Positions 7,085 through 15,824 of a stretch of DNA of 39,521 nt are shown piece after piece. The position numbers and the translations under genes were made by a program. The notes under the pieces are model-generated. The model was not told where the DNA came from, made no database searches, and was given only the letters and a program-made list of their open reading frames with translations. Every line of letters begins with the position of its first letter. The first letter of the stretch is position 1. Location of the stretch: positions 1 through 39,521 of the forward strand of contig JBBDIM010000057.1 of assembly GCA_040880405.1 (NCBI GenBank), read 5' to 3'. Source of the stretch: JBBDIM01 sp040880405 (GTDB lineage Bacteria; Planctomycetota; Planctomycetia; Pirellulales; Pirellulaceae).

Positions 7085-7759
7085 ATGAGCGAAGACGATC
7101 AAGTAGACCAGGACGAAATCGAGAAGCTCTTGCAGCAGGCCCAGCAAGGGGGCCTGAAGGGCAAAAGCGAGCCCACCCCCAAGCAGGAAGAGGAGGGGTC
7201 TCTCGATCAAAACGATATCGAGGCGTTGTTCTCTAGCGGCGCGAAAGCCCCTGCGGCTAAGCAACCCGCGGAACAGCAGGCTAAGCAACCCGCGGAACAG
7301 CAGGCTAAGCAAGGGGCACCCACGGCGACGGCCCACAAACAGGCCTCTCCGCCTTCCAGTGCTTCCACGCAAGAGACTTCCGATATTGAGTATCTGCTCA
7401 ATCAGGCGGAAGCAGCTCTCGCTTCGCTCGACAACCCGACGGAAAACGCTCCGCCTGGGATCATGTCGTTCCAACTCCGCGATTTTGGCGGGACCCCGCC
7501 CAACGCGGACAAGACGACGATCGACCTGATCCGCGATGTGGAGCTGGAGGTCAAAATCGAACTGGGCCGAACCAGCATGTACCTGGAAGAGGTGCTGCGG
7601 ATGAAAAAGGGCTCGGTCGTCACGCTCGACAAACTGGCCGGCGATCCGGTCGATATCTACGTCAACGAGCGGCTGGTTGCCCGAGGCGAGGTTTTGATTC
7701 TTAACGACAATTTCTGTGTCCGCGTCGCGGAGCTAATCGTCGGGGACGCCGTCGCCTAA
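7085..7759 (+). CDS. fliN: Flagellar switch protein FliN with long N-terminal extension
   Basis: A C-ring switch protein. The C-terminal SpoA/FliN domain is at about 145-224 (IDLIRDVELEVKIELGRTSM, then GEVLILNDNFCVRVAELI). FliN is usually 80-140 residues; this one has 224. The extra 140 residues are low-complexity and contain three motifs like the CheY-P-binding peptide at the N-terminus of FliM (EIDALL type): DQDEIEKLL at 8-16, DQNDIEALF at 41-49 and SDIEYLL at 99-105. A 24-bp tandem repeat encodes KQPAEQQA twice. GGAG precedes the ATG. No fliM lies next to it, so this protein may take over the CheY-docking role; that is inference. Confidence 0.9.
   Translation: MSEDDQVDQDEIEKLLQQAQQGGLKGKSEPTPKQEEEGSLDQNDIEALFSSGAKAPAAKQPAEQQAKQPAEQQAKQGAPTATAHKQASPPSSASTQETSDIEYLLNQAEAALASLDNPTENAPPGIMSFQLRDFGGTPPNADKTTIDLIRDVELEVKIELGRTSMYLEEVLRMKKGSVVTLDKLAGDPVDIYVNERLVARGEVLILNDNFCVRVAELIVGDAVA
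7256..7312 (+). repeat. 24-bp tandem repeat inside fliN
   Basis: Two exact 24-bp units (7256-7279 and 7280-7303) and a 9-bp partial third. The unit begins GCTAAGCAACCCGCGG. It encodes A-KQPAEQQ in the linker between the second and third EIDALL-like motifs. Confidence 0.95.
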
Positions 7760-7770
7760 CGTGGCCGCCG

Positions 7771-8165
7771 GGTTCGCGAACCATCCGCTAGAATGAGGGC
7801 CGCTCTTTGAAAATTCGGGGCCCGGGAACCAGCGCAAAGGTTCACAAAAACCGAAACGCAAAGAATCTCGTGTGGGATCCACAAGCCCTTGGCCGCGCGG
7901 CCACGAAAAAAACACCAAAATGGGGGTGTCTTCGGGGGTGAAACTTTCCCTTATTGTCCTTCAGCGACGATTAAGGGAAGAGTGCCTCGGCCGCGGATTT
8001 GAAAATTCCTGGCCGCGCTTTTCCCCAATCGGGGGTCCACAAAATACAGCGCTCACAGTGCCAAAAATGGGCCCGACACCACAATATGCACGACCCCCGA
8101 ATGGGCCAGCCACCCGGCCGAGGGGCGGCCAATATAAAGCCAGAAGAGGGGTAAAAGAATCTCAA
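7771..8165 (+). repeat. Dispersed ~400-bp structured element, copy A
   Basis: This sequence recurs inverted at 25440-25843. The copies share GTTC-GCGAAC and TAGAATG near the start, then CTCTTTGAAAATT, CGCAAAG-ATCTCGTGTGG and AAAAAAACACCAAAATGGGG, a variable middle, and a last block (8025-8165) with 17 differences over 141 ungapped bases. In that block 8025-8037 pairs with 8092-8104 as a 12-bp stem with one A.A mismatch. The T8036-A8093 pair is C-G in copy B. TAGAAT at 7789 resembles a -10 box. It lies between fliN and fliO. It may be a structured RNA gene or a non-autonomous mobile element; open frames through it are not conserved as protein. Confidence 0.75.
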
Positions 8166-8368
8166 TTGAGTAGCCCGAGAGACGGGGCAAAGTCGCTCAA
8201 AGCCCACGGAAGCGATTAGACCGGTGGCGATTCATCTTGAGCGGTTTCCCGGGAAGCCCTAAGATCCGCCACCCGGTCGCTGAGAACCGACCGCCGCTTC
8301 ATCATTTTCGGCCCTGGCGGCTCTGCGACTTGAGCCAATTTTCCCAGAATTTTACGGCTAGAATAACC

Positions 8369-9055
8369 ATGCAACGATCGCGGAAATTAGGCCTGGTCTT
8401 GGGGCTGTTCGCCTGCCAAATAGCAGGCGTGGTGGCATGGGGAGAAGAGCCTTACCAAGCCGCCGCCAACCAACGGCAGACGGTCAGGCAGACATCGCTG
8501 GAGCCCTCGCCTGAGTTCACCGCGGCCAAGCAGCCGCCCCCATTTGTCCCGGACGAATCGCTCTCCGATTTAGCTGGATCGGCCGCGGATCGAGCATTAC
8601 CGCCCCGCGGTACGGATCTTTCTCTTCCACCCAAGAGCGAGATCCAGTCGACGGCGATTGGCTTCGTCCCGCCGAACCTAAACCTCGGCAAGACAGGCAG
8701 CATTGCCGCCAGTTTGGGCGTGGTGATTGGGCTGTTCCTCGTATTTGCTTGGGTTGGCAAGAAGAAGCTCCCCAAGCTTGGCGGGCCGCTACCCAAGGAA
8801 GTGTTTCAGGTGGTGGGGAAGTCGCAACTTTCCGGCAAGCAGAAGCTGGAGTTGGTTCGAGTCGGCGGGAAGCTGATTCTGCTGTGTGTGTCCAACGGCG
8901 GAGTAGAGACGTTGACGGAGATCACTGATCCCACGGAAGTAGAACGCCTTTTGGCCCTAGTAAGGCAAGATTCACCCGGCAGTATCAGCGGATCGTTTCA
9001 CGAGATTCTCTCCCAAGTGGGCGGAAAACCGACAAGGGGATTTCTGGATGCGTAA
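8369..9055 (+). CDS. fliO: Flagellar biosynthesis protein FliO
   Basis: An assembly factor for the FliP core of the flagellar export gate. It has 228 residues from ATG 8369. The upstream in-frame region belongs to spacer, and this ATG gives a clean signal peptide (LGLVLGLFACQIAGVVAWG). After a low-complexity periplasmic stretch, one membrane helix (IAASLGVVIGLFLVFAWVG, about 110-128) is followed by a cytoplasmic domain with FQVVGKSQLSGKQKLELVRVGGKLILLCVS, the usual FliO pattern. Its stop overlaps the fliP ATG by 8 bases, so the two are translationally coupled. TAGAATAACC just before the ATG could be a -10 element of a separate promoter. Confidence 0.85.
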   Translation: MQRSRKLGLVLGLFACQIAGVVAWGEEPYQAAANQRQTVRQTSLEPSPEFTAAKQPPPFVPDESLSDLAGSAADRALPPRGTDLSLPPKSEIQSTAIGFVPPNLNLGKTGSIAASLGVVIGLFLVFAWVGKKKLPKLGGPLPKEVFQVVGKSQLSGKQKLELVRVGGKLILLCVSNGGVETLTEITDPTEVERLLALVRQDSPGSISGSFHEILSQVGGKPTRGFLDA

Positions 9056-9962
9056 CCTGACGATTATTCCGTTAATCGCTTTGATGTTACTGCTACCGCA
9101 GGTCGGCTGGGCCAACGATTCGGCGTTACCCAATAGCCTGTTGGATCGGCCCTTGGATCAACCCGTGTTGGACGAAGCGGCCGACCTGGGTGACTTTATC
9201 AAGGGAGGTCCGGAGCGGTGGACCAGCCCCGAAGGGATGGCCAGCACCATCCAGATCATGATCTTGCTGACCGTCATCAGCATGGCCCCGGCCATCCTGT
9301 TGATGACCACCAGCTTTATTCGAATCATGATCGTGCTGGGACTGTTACGGCAGGCGATTGGGACGCAGCAGTTACCGCCGGGGCAGGTGATCACGGCTCT
9401 GGCTCTGTTCATGACATTCATGATCATGTATCCCTACTGGAGCCAGGTTTACGAGGAGAGTATCAGTCCCTACACCGAGCAGGAAATCAATCCCGATACC
9501 GGAGCACCCTTCAAACTGTTCGCAGAGAAGGATGAGGTCACCGGTGTGATGGGCCCCGACGAGGCGTGGGAACGGGGGGTCAAACCAATCCGGCATTTCA
9601 TGAGCAAGCAGATCGATATCGCTGGTAACAGCGATGATGTTTGGATGTTCTTTGAGTACCTGCCGGAAGAGACCAAAAAAGAGATCGGCGAGCCGGAGTC
9701 GTACGACGACGTGCCGCTTCAGGCGTTGGTGCCCGCCTTTATGTTGAGCGAACTGAAAACGGCGTTTTTGATTGGGTTTCAGATCTACTTGCCGTTTTTG
9801 ATCCTCGATCTCGTGATCGCGAGCGTAACGATCTCGATGGGCATGATGATGCTGCCACCGGTGATGATCTCGTTGCCATTCAAGATCCTGTTGTTCGTGC
9901 TGGTCGATGGCTGGACATTGATTGTCGGAATGCTTTTAGAGAGCTTTGCGCCTTTAGTATGA
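9048..9962 (+). CDS. fliP: Flagellar export gate protein FliP
   Basis: A core channel subunit of the flagellar type III export gate. It has 304 residues, longer than the usual 245-255. There is a cleavable signal peptide (residues 1-22), then helices beginning IQIMILLTVISMAPAILLMTTSF with the signature SFIRIMIVLGLLRQAIGTQQ-PP. The C-terminal signature is QALVPAFMLSELKTAFLIGFQIYLPFLILDLV and VTISMGMMMLPPVMISLPFK. The extra length lies in the periplasmic loop between the second and third helices (about residues 145-220: acidic, with SDDVWMFFEYLPEETKKE). It starts inside the end of fliO. Confidence 0.96.
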   Translation: MRNLTIIPLIALMLLLPQVGWANDSALPNSLLDRPLDQPVLDEAADLGDFIKGGPERWTSPEGMASTIQIMILLTVISMAPAILLMTTSFIRIMIVLGLLRQAIGTQQLPPGQVITALALFMTFMIMYPYWSQVYEESISPYTEQEINPDTGAPFKLFAEKDEVTGVMGPDEAWERGVKPIRHFMSKQIDIAGNSDDVWMFFEYLPEETKKEIGEPESYDDVPLQALVPAFMLSELKTAFLIGFQIYLPFLILDLVIASVTISMGMMMLPPVMISLPFKILLFVLVDGWTLIVGMLLESFAPLV

Positions 9963-10023
9963 CGCCTTCGATGGCAGCGGGAAATTATCCGCGTTTTGTA
10001 TCACAGCAGGAACAGGAAAAACT

Positions 10024-10299
10024 ATGGACCCCGGTGTTCCCATCGATTTGACGCGCGAAGCAATGCTGATGGCCTTAATGATCGGTGCCCCGGTGCTGAT
10101 TGTCGGAATGGTCGTAGGCTTGGGAATCGGTTTGCTGCAGGCGTTGACTCAGATCCAAGACCAGACGGTGTCGTTTGTACCAAAGGTCGTCGCGATGGCC
10201 TTGGCACTTTCCTTCACCTTGCCCTGGTTACTGCAAACCTTGGCAAATTACAGCATTCAATTATTCACGAACATTCCGGAGCGAATCGCCGGAGGGTAA
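10024..10299 (+). CDS. fliQ: Flagellar export gate protein FliQ
   Basis: A small export-gate subunit of 91 residues with two membrane helices (LMALMIGAPVLIVGMVVGLGIGLLQA and MALALSFTLPWLLQTLANYS). The family pattern QALTQIQDQTVSFVPK is complete. AGGAACAGGA precedes the ATG. It lies 61 bases after fliP and 47 before fliR. Confidence 0.96.
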   Translation: MDPGVPIDLTREAMLMALMIGAPVLIVGMVVGLGIGLLQALTQIQDQTVSFVPKVVAMALALSFTLPWLLQTLANYSIQLFTNIPERIAGG

Positions 10300-10346
10300 C
10301 CTACCCGACTTGCGGCCCAGGTGATCTCGCAACCCAGACCGTTCCC

Positions 10347-11186
10347 ATGAGGCAACCCCTTTTGGAATACCTCGAACCAACGCTCGGCCAACTGTTGACC
10401 TTTGCGGCCATCGTCACACGAATGAGCGGCTTGGTGGCAACCGCTCCACTGTTAGGCGAGAACTACGCGCCAACTCAGGTCAAAATCCTATTGACCGTCG
10501 CTTTATCGCTTTTGCTGACACCCATGTTCTGGGATACGCCGTTTGAAGACCCCGGCAACGCGATTAACTTGGTTGTGGTAATGGCTGGGGAACTTGCGAT
10601 CGGTCTTTCGCTGGGACTGGGCATTAAAATCTTGTTTGCAGGAGTTCAGGTCACGGGCCAACTTTTAGGCCAGATTGGCGGGCTTTCAGTTGCGGATGTG
10701 TTCAATCCGGCGTTTGACGAAAATGTCCCGCTGTTAGCCATAATCTTCGACATGGTTGTGGTCGCCGTTTTCCTTATAATTGGCGGACACCGTTTCGTGA
10801 TCGGGGCATTGCTCGCCTCCTACCAAACGCTTCCACCTGGAATAGGAACGCTCGACGCCAATATTGTGTACGTGATCCGCGATACCCTTACGTACTCGTT
10901 TATTCTGGGTATCCAAGCCGCCGCCCCGGGAATGGTGGCCCTGTTAATTGGCGTGTTGGTGCTGGGGCTAATTAGCCGGACTCTCCCGCAATTGAACCTG
11001 ATTGCCATCGGCTTCAGCTTGAACTCGATGCTGCTCATGTTGTTTGTGATGCTGACCATTGGTTCGATCGCCTGGATATTCCAAGGCGGAGTCGAGCCGA
11101 CGGTCGACAAAATCCGGTCTACTTTCATAGCCCGGCCATCCGAGGCCGTGCCGCCCGCAATCCCCGAATTTTTGGACGCGAGGTAA
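10347..11186 (+). CDS. fliR: Flagellar export gate protein FliR
   Basis: A polytopic export-gate subunit of 279 residues from ATG 10347. The frame is open back to 9996 across fliQ, but the upstream codons overlap fliQ and do not look like protein. Visible family features are RMSGLVATAPLLGENYAPTQ, ELAIGLSLGLGIKILFAGVQ, GQLLGQIGGLSVADVFNP and the late helices VALLIGVLVLGLISRTLPQLN and GFSLNSMLLMLFVML. It is followed after six bases by flhB. Confidence 0.94.
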   Translation: MRQPLLEYLEPTLGQLLTFAAIVTRMSGLVATAPLLGENYAPTQVKILLTVALSLLLTPMFWDTPFEDPGNAINLVVVMAGELAIGLSLGLGIKILFAGVQVTGQLLGQIGGLSVADVFNPAFDENVPLLAIIFDMVVVAVFLIIGGHRFVIGALLASYQTLPPGIGTLDANIVYVIRDTLTYSFILGIQAAAPGMVALLIGVLVLGLISRTLPQLNLIAIGFSLNSMLLMLFVMLTIGSIAWIFQGGVEPTVDKIRSTFIARPSEAVPPAIPEFLDAR

Positions 11187-11192
11187 CGTGCC

Positions 11193-12287
11193 GTGGCCGA
11201 GCAGTCGGGCGAAAAGAGTGAAGACGCAACCCAGCATCGTCGAGATCAGGCTCGGGAAAAGGGGCAGATTCCTAAGAGCCAGGATCTGATCTCGGCCGCA
11301 ATGTTGATCGGGGCCTTGGGAACCCTTAACTACTTTGGTGAAGGATTAATCGGCTTTCTAGCCGACTTTACTCGGGATGAGTTGGGTACCGTTCCACCAC
11401 TCCAAATGACGATGAACCAAGCGACCCACCACGCCGTGCTAGCGACTTGGCGGTTGGCGGTGGCAATGGTTCCGATCCTGCTGGTGATCATGACCACTGG
11501 AATCGCCATGAATGTGGGCCAGACCGGATTCATGTTTTTGCCGAACAAGCTGACCTTCGATGTCCAAAAAGTAAACCCAATTTCCGGTTTTGGGCGGCTG
11601 TTTTCAATCGCCAATGCCGTCAAGTTCGGCTTTGGGATCTTCAAGATAATCGTAGTCATGGCGGTGGCGGCGATCTGCATTTGGTTGGATATCGAGGCGA
11701 TTCTGGGCCTTTCCTCCCTCGGGACTTTGGAAGTCGCTCGTTACCTATTAGATTCCGCTTTTTGGATCTCGATGAAGATTGGGGCCGCCCTGTTGATCCT
11801 GGCCTTACTCGACTTCGCCTTCCAACGCTGGAAGCATGAGCAAGATCTGAAGATGACGAAGGAGGAGGTTCGGGAAGAGGTCAAGTCGATGCAGGGAGAC
11901 CCACAGATCGCAGCCCGGCGGCGTCAGGTCGCTCGGCAACTTGCGATGAATCGGATGGCATCCGATATCCCTAAGGCAGATGTCGTCGTGACCAACCCCA
12001 CTGAACTGGCGATCGCTTTAAAGTACGACCCCTTCGAAATGAACGCACCGGTGGTCCTTGCCAAAGGAGCGGGATTAATTGCCCAGAGAATCCGCCGCTT
12101 GGCTCTGGAAAACAACATTCCGGTGGTGGAACGAAAAGAACTGGCCCGGGCCCTTTACCAGGAAGCCAATATTGGCAAACCGGTCCCGGTCGACCGCTAC
12201 GCGGCCGTGGCGGAAGTGATGCGTTATATCTATGAGTTACAGGGCAAGCCGTTGCCGACAATGGAGCAACTGCAGAATCGGACGTAG
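11193..12287 (+). CDS. flhB: Flagellar export switch protein FlhB (NPTE variant)
   Basis: The substrate-specificity switch of the flagellar export apparatus, 364 residues from GTG 11193. The N-terminus has the family pattern SEDATQHRRDQAREKGQIPKSQDL, four membrane helices lie within 33-215, and a cytoplasmic autocleavage domain follows. The cleavage motif is N268-P269-T270-E271, where most FlhB proteins have NPTH. Cleavage occurs between N and P, both kept; the His-to-Glu change may alter the rate. The rest (LAIALKYDP, APVVLAKGAGLIAQRIRRLA, VPVVERKELARALY and so on) is intact. The stop is one base from the end of the convergent sulfotransferase. Confidence 0.95.
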   Translation: MAEQSGEKSEDATQHRRDQAREKGQIPKSQDLISAAMLIGALGTLNYFGEGLIGFLADFTRDELGTVPPLQMTMNQATHHAVLATWRLAVAMVPILLVIMTTGIAMNVGQTGFMFLPNKLTFDVQKVNPISGFGRLFSIANAVKFGFGIFKIIVVMAVAAICIWLDIEAILGLSSLGTLEVARYLLDSAFWISMKIGAALLILALLDFAFQRWKHEQDLKMTKEEVREEVKSMQGDPQIAARRRQVARQLAMNRMASDIPKADVVVTNPTELAIALKYDPFEMNAPVVLAKGAGLIAQRIRRLALENNIPVVERKELARALYQEANIGKPVPVDRYAAVAEVMRYIYELQGKPLPTMEQLQNRT

Positions 12288-12288
12288 T

Positions 12289-13464
12289 TCACCGCGATTC
12301 CCCCTCCATTTCGTAGCCATACTTCTCAAAATAGTGGCCCCACCGCCGGTTTACTTCCCGCCGGGTGGCCTCGTTTAGTTGGTGTTCGTTTTTCTTGTAG
12401 TCTTTGCTCGCTTCGGTGGCCGCCTCAATTTTGGAGCGGACTTGGTCGTAGTCGGCGAGTTTCAGTTCGCTGTAGATTCGGCCCAGTTCTCCGACAGGGT
12501 CTTTGACCATGTCCTCATAGCGGGTTTGGCAGATTCGCTCGGGGGCGATTTGGGTGACGCCGTCGTTGTAAGCGTTGTACATTCGTTCGAATGAACGGAA
12601 TACATACTCGCTGTAATCGACATTCTTAGGGACCTGAAAGCTTTGAACTTCGTCCATTGTCTGCCACAAGCGAATCGTGGAGGGATAGACGTCGTAAGGA
12701 TCGCGGGCGATGTGGATAAACTTTGCCTGGGGATACATCTCGCTCAGATAAGCAATACGTCCGGTATGGGTCGGTGATTTGAGGATCAATGGTTTGTCCT
12801 CTTGGAGTGTCACCATCCGCAGAAACCGGTCAAGGGTCGCCTTCCAATGAGCTAACTCCTCGGAAGTGAGCTCACGGAGGTCGAGGTAGTCGTTATTTGC
12901 TAGGTCATGGTTGGGAAAGGCCATCCGGAGGTAGGTGGAAGGTTCGCCCATGTTGCTCAGGGCGAACTCGTCCTCTTGTGGCTTTTGAAAACCCATTTGC
13001 ATGTTGTCCATGGGACGATTTCGGGGCATCATAAAATTGAGCCACCGTTCGATGAGCCGGCCATACATCAAAAACATCGCCGGAGCGAAGCATTGAATGG
13101 TATTGGGAGAGGCGAATCGGTCGTCCAGCGAAATTAGCTCGTGTAGGTAGGTAGTCCCACTTCGCCAATGCCCCAGAATGAATATCATCGGCTGCTTTAG
13201 CTCGACCTTCTTCAGCCGTTTGCCGTACAGCATATTTTGGAGCCGATAGTTGATGCTATTGCTAGCAGCAAAGGCGGTGACTGTCGCGGCCAGCCCCAGT
13301 TTGAGCGGATGGATCGCGCAGCGATGCTTGGCAAGCAGGCTTAGCCAAGTCCGGAGCCGCATCCCGTGCCAAATCCGGGGGCTGTACCAGGGATAGCTAT
13401 TGGCGGTGGATTTCTTTGGAATGGCCGCTGGCGAGGCAGTTCTCTTGGGAAGGGGGGGGGACAC
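12289..13464 (-). CDS. Sulfotransferase family protein
   Basis: A PAPS-dependent sulfotransferase-like protein of about 391 residues. The 5'-phosphosulfate loop is FILGHWRSGTTYLHELI and the 3'-phosphate site FIHIARDPYDVYPSTIRLW; SPTHTGRIAYLSEMYP lies between. The acceptor cannot be told; planctomycetes carry many such enzymes. GTG 13464, with AGGAAG nine bases upstream, is a better start than TTG 13473. The next codons contain a run of nine C (G at 13452-13460 on the plus strand), a possible slippage tract. It lies antisense between flhB and flhA, its end abutting flhB. It could act on flagellar or surface glycans, but position alone is weak evidence. Confidence 0.9.
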   Translation of the reverse strand: MSPPLPKRTASPAAIPKKSTANSYPWYSPRIWHGMRLRTWLSLLAKHRCAIHPLKLGLAATVTAFAASNSINYRLQNMLYGKRLKKVELKQPMIFILGHWRSGTTYLHELISLDDRFASPNTIQCFAPAMFLMYGRLIERWLNFMMPRNRPMDNMQMGFQKPQEDEFALSNMGEPSTYLRMAFPNHDLANNDYLDLRELTSEELAHWKATLDRFLRMVTLQEDKPLILKSPTHTGRIAYLSEMYPQAKFIHIARDPYDVYPSTIRLWQTMDEVQSFQVPKNVDYSEYVFRSFERMYNAYNDGVTQIAPERICQTRYEDMVKDPVGELGRIYSELKLADYDQVRSKIEAATEASKDYKKNEHQLNEATRREVNRRWGHYFEKYGYEMEGESR

Positions 13465-13711
13465 GTGGTTCAACTTCCTAAGGCATGGTGGTCAAGCTAA
13501 CAGTGGACAGATCGTCGTGCTCATTCGTCTGGCCCCCATCATACGTCAGTTCGGGCCGTTTGGGGCTGTTAGGAATCGACAGCGAGTTTCGACCCGTTGG
13601 AAATTGATCGATCTGGACACTATCTGGCCGATTCAGTAATCTCCGCCTCGCTAACCCTCGGCATAAGCGAGCTGGAACTTGAGACATTCCCGGAAATAAT
13701 TTGGAAACGGC

Positions 13712-15802
13712 GTGATTCAATCTCTCGGCAAATTGAAGGACTTTGTCCTCCCCATCGGTATCATGGCCAGCGTGCTGGTCATCCTGATGCCACTGCCGCC
13801 GTTCTTGATGAACCTGCTTCTTACCGGCAATATTACCGCGGGGGTGGTGATCCTGCTAACTACCATCTACGTTCGGACTCCCCTGGAGTTCAACATCTTT
13901 CCCTCGTTGCTGCTCGCGACGACACTGGCCCGGCTGGTGCTGAATGTGGCCACCACCCGGTTGATCCTGACCGGCGCTCACCGTGATGGTCTTGACGCCG
14001 CAGGGGGCGTGATTCAGAAGTTCGGCGAGTTCGTGGCCGGTGACCGTATTGAAGTGGGAATCATAATCTTCGTCATCATTGTGTTAATTCAGTTTGTGGT
14101 GATCACCAAGGGATCGACCCGAATCAGTGAAGTCGCGGCTCGGTTCGCTTTGGACGGGATGCCCGGCCGGCAGATGGCGATTGATGCCGACCTCAACGCC
14201 GGGACGATCGACGAAGTGGAGGCCCAACGCCGGCGATCAGAAATTACGCAGCAGGCGGATTTCTTCGGGGCGATGGATGGTGCGAGCAAGTTCGTGCGAG
14301 GCGACGCTGTGGCGGGGATTGTCATTACGATTATCAACGTCGTGGGCGGTTTAGTTATTGGCCTGAGTAATGGGATGAGCTTGTCAGATGCCGCTTCCGT
14401 CTACACCAAATTGACCATTGGCGACGGCCTGGTCAGTCAAGTACCGGCCTTCTTGATCTCACTGGCCGCTGGCTTGCTGGTCACGCGAACCACAGAGGCC
14501 TCGAACCTCCCAGCCGAGTTTATCCGACAACTCCTGTCGCGTCCGGAAGCCTTGGGGGTTGCAGGCGGGTTCTTGGCCCTGCTTATCTTCTCGGGTCTAC
14601 CTCCTCTCCCCCTTTTGGTTCTGGGGACAGGGTGCGTGGGGATTGCCCTAATGACACGCGGATCGGAGAAAAAGGCAAAGGTTGAGGAAGCAGCCGCAAA
14701 GGAACAGCGACAGCAGGAGGAGTCTAAGAAGCAGGACGATCGGATCGAAGATTACCTGACGATCGACCCGATGGAGATGGAGTTGGGCGTGGGGCTCGTC
14801 CGCCTGGCGGCACCCGATCGGGGTGGTGATCTACTGCCGCGGATCACTGGGGTGCGGCAGAATATTGCGAGCGAAATCGGCGTGATTCTTCCCAAGGTCC
14901 GAATTCGCGACAACATGCGGCTGATGGAACATCAATATCGTATCAAAATATCGAATAGCGTCATCGCCGAGAATTCGATTTACCCCGATCGTCTCATGGC
15001 GATTGCTACTGGCAACGCCAGTGGGGAACTACCTGGCGAGCCGACTCGAGATCCGGCTTTTGGTCAACCCGCCGTCTGGATAGAACCAGGTGTGCGTCCC
15101 CAGGCCGAGATGATGGGCTATACGATCGTCGAACCCTCCTCGGTGCTCGCCACACACTTGCAGCGTGTCGTCAAGAAACATGCCGACGAACTACTTACCC
15201 GCGATGCTACCAAGCACCTCGTTGAGGAGCTGAAAGAAACGTCGCCTGCGGTCGTCGACGAACTAATCCCCGGCTTAATGAAGGTGGGGGAAGTTCAAGC
15301 TGTACTGCAACTATTGCTACGTGAGGAAGTCTCGATTCGCCAGTTGGCCCTGATTTTGGAAACCCTGGGAGATCACGCTGCGCGGACGAAAGACCCAATC
15401 TGGCTGGCGGAGTTTGTCCGAAACCGCATGGCGCGGACCATTTGTACAAAGTATCGCGATCGTGAGAACAAGATCTACGTTGTGCCGCTCGATCCTGCGA
15501 TGCAGGATCGAATTGCCTCGGGCATCGACATGGATCGAGGTGCCTATGCCCGAATGTCCCCCCAGGCAATTGAAGTCACCTGCAGACAAATCGCCGCGGG
15601 TGTCGACAAATTGCGGTCGATTGGCAAACTGCCAATCGTTTTGGTCAATCCGCAGATCCGGCCCGCGGTTAAACAGCTCACGTCCAGTTATTTGCCCGAT
15701 CTTGTTGTACTCAGCCACAATGAGATTACCCGTGACACAGTAATCGAATCCGTTGGCATCATCAGCGACCCTCCTCCTGGCGGCAGCACCGGCCGGGGTT
15801 AA
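13712..15802 (+). CDS. flhA: Flagellar export gate protein FlhA
   Basis: The largest export-gate subunit, forming the cytoplasmic nonameric ring that receives chaperone-substrate complexes. It has 696 residues from GTG 13712. About eight membrane helices lie in 1-320, with the FHIPEP-type signature region RTPLEFNIFPSLLLATTLARL and the loop KGSTRISEVAARFALDGMPG-QMAIDADL, including the conserved charged residues of the proton-linked loop. A linker rich in K, E and Q (340-365) leads to the cytoplasmic domain. The gene restarts the plus-strand cluster after the sulfotransferase and ends 22 bases before flhF. Confidence 0.96.
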   Translation: MIQSLGKLKDFVLPIGIMASVLVILMPLPPFLMNLLLTGNITAGVVILLTTIYVRTPLEFNIFPSLLLATTLARLVLNVATTRLILTGAHRDGLDAAGGVIQKFGEFVAGDRIEVGIIIFVIIVLIQFVVITKGSTRISEVAARFALDGMPGRQMAIDADLNAGTIDEVEAQRRRSEITQQADFFGAMDGASKFVRGDAVAGIVITIINVVGGLVIGLSNGMSLSDAASVYTKLTIGDGLVSQVPAFLISLAAGLLVTRTTEASNLPAEFIRQLLSRPEALGVAGGFLALLIFSGLPPLPLLVLGTGCVGIALMTRGSEKKAKVEEAAAKEQRQQEESKKQDDRIEDYLTIDPMEMELGVGLVRLAAPDRGGDLLPRITGVRQNIASEIGVILPKVRIRDNMRLMEHQYRIKISNSVIAENSIYPDRLMAIATGNASGELPGEPTRDPAFGQPAVWIEPGVRPQAEMMGYTIVEPSSVLATHLQRVVKKHADELLTRDATKHLVEELKETSPAVVDELIPGLMKVGEVQAVLQLLLREEVSIRQLALILETLGDHAARTKDPIWLAEFVRNRMARTICTKYRDRENKIYVVPLDPAMQDRIASGIDMDRGAYARMSPQAIEVTCRQIAAGVDKLRSIGKLPIVLVNPQIRPAVKQLTSSYLPDLVVLSHNEITRDTVIESVGIISDPPPGGSTGRG

Positions 15803-15824
15803 GGCAATTCTAAAAGCATTTCTC

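Noticed and set aside
7872..8219. Open frame through repeat copy A that shares peptides (EKNTKMGV, PIGGPQ, RPRGGQ) with a frame through copy B
   Set aside because: In the 141-bp conserved block most differences are non-synonymous in this frame, and copy B hits a stop where copy A continues. The similarity comes from the DNA repeat, not from protein selection.
13474..13711. GCCGATTC at about 13627 as a sigma-28 -10 box for flhA
   Set aside because: No matching TAAA -35 at the right distance was found, and no other sigma-28 or sigma-54 promoter could be supported across the flagellar cluster.
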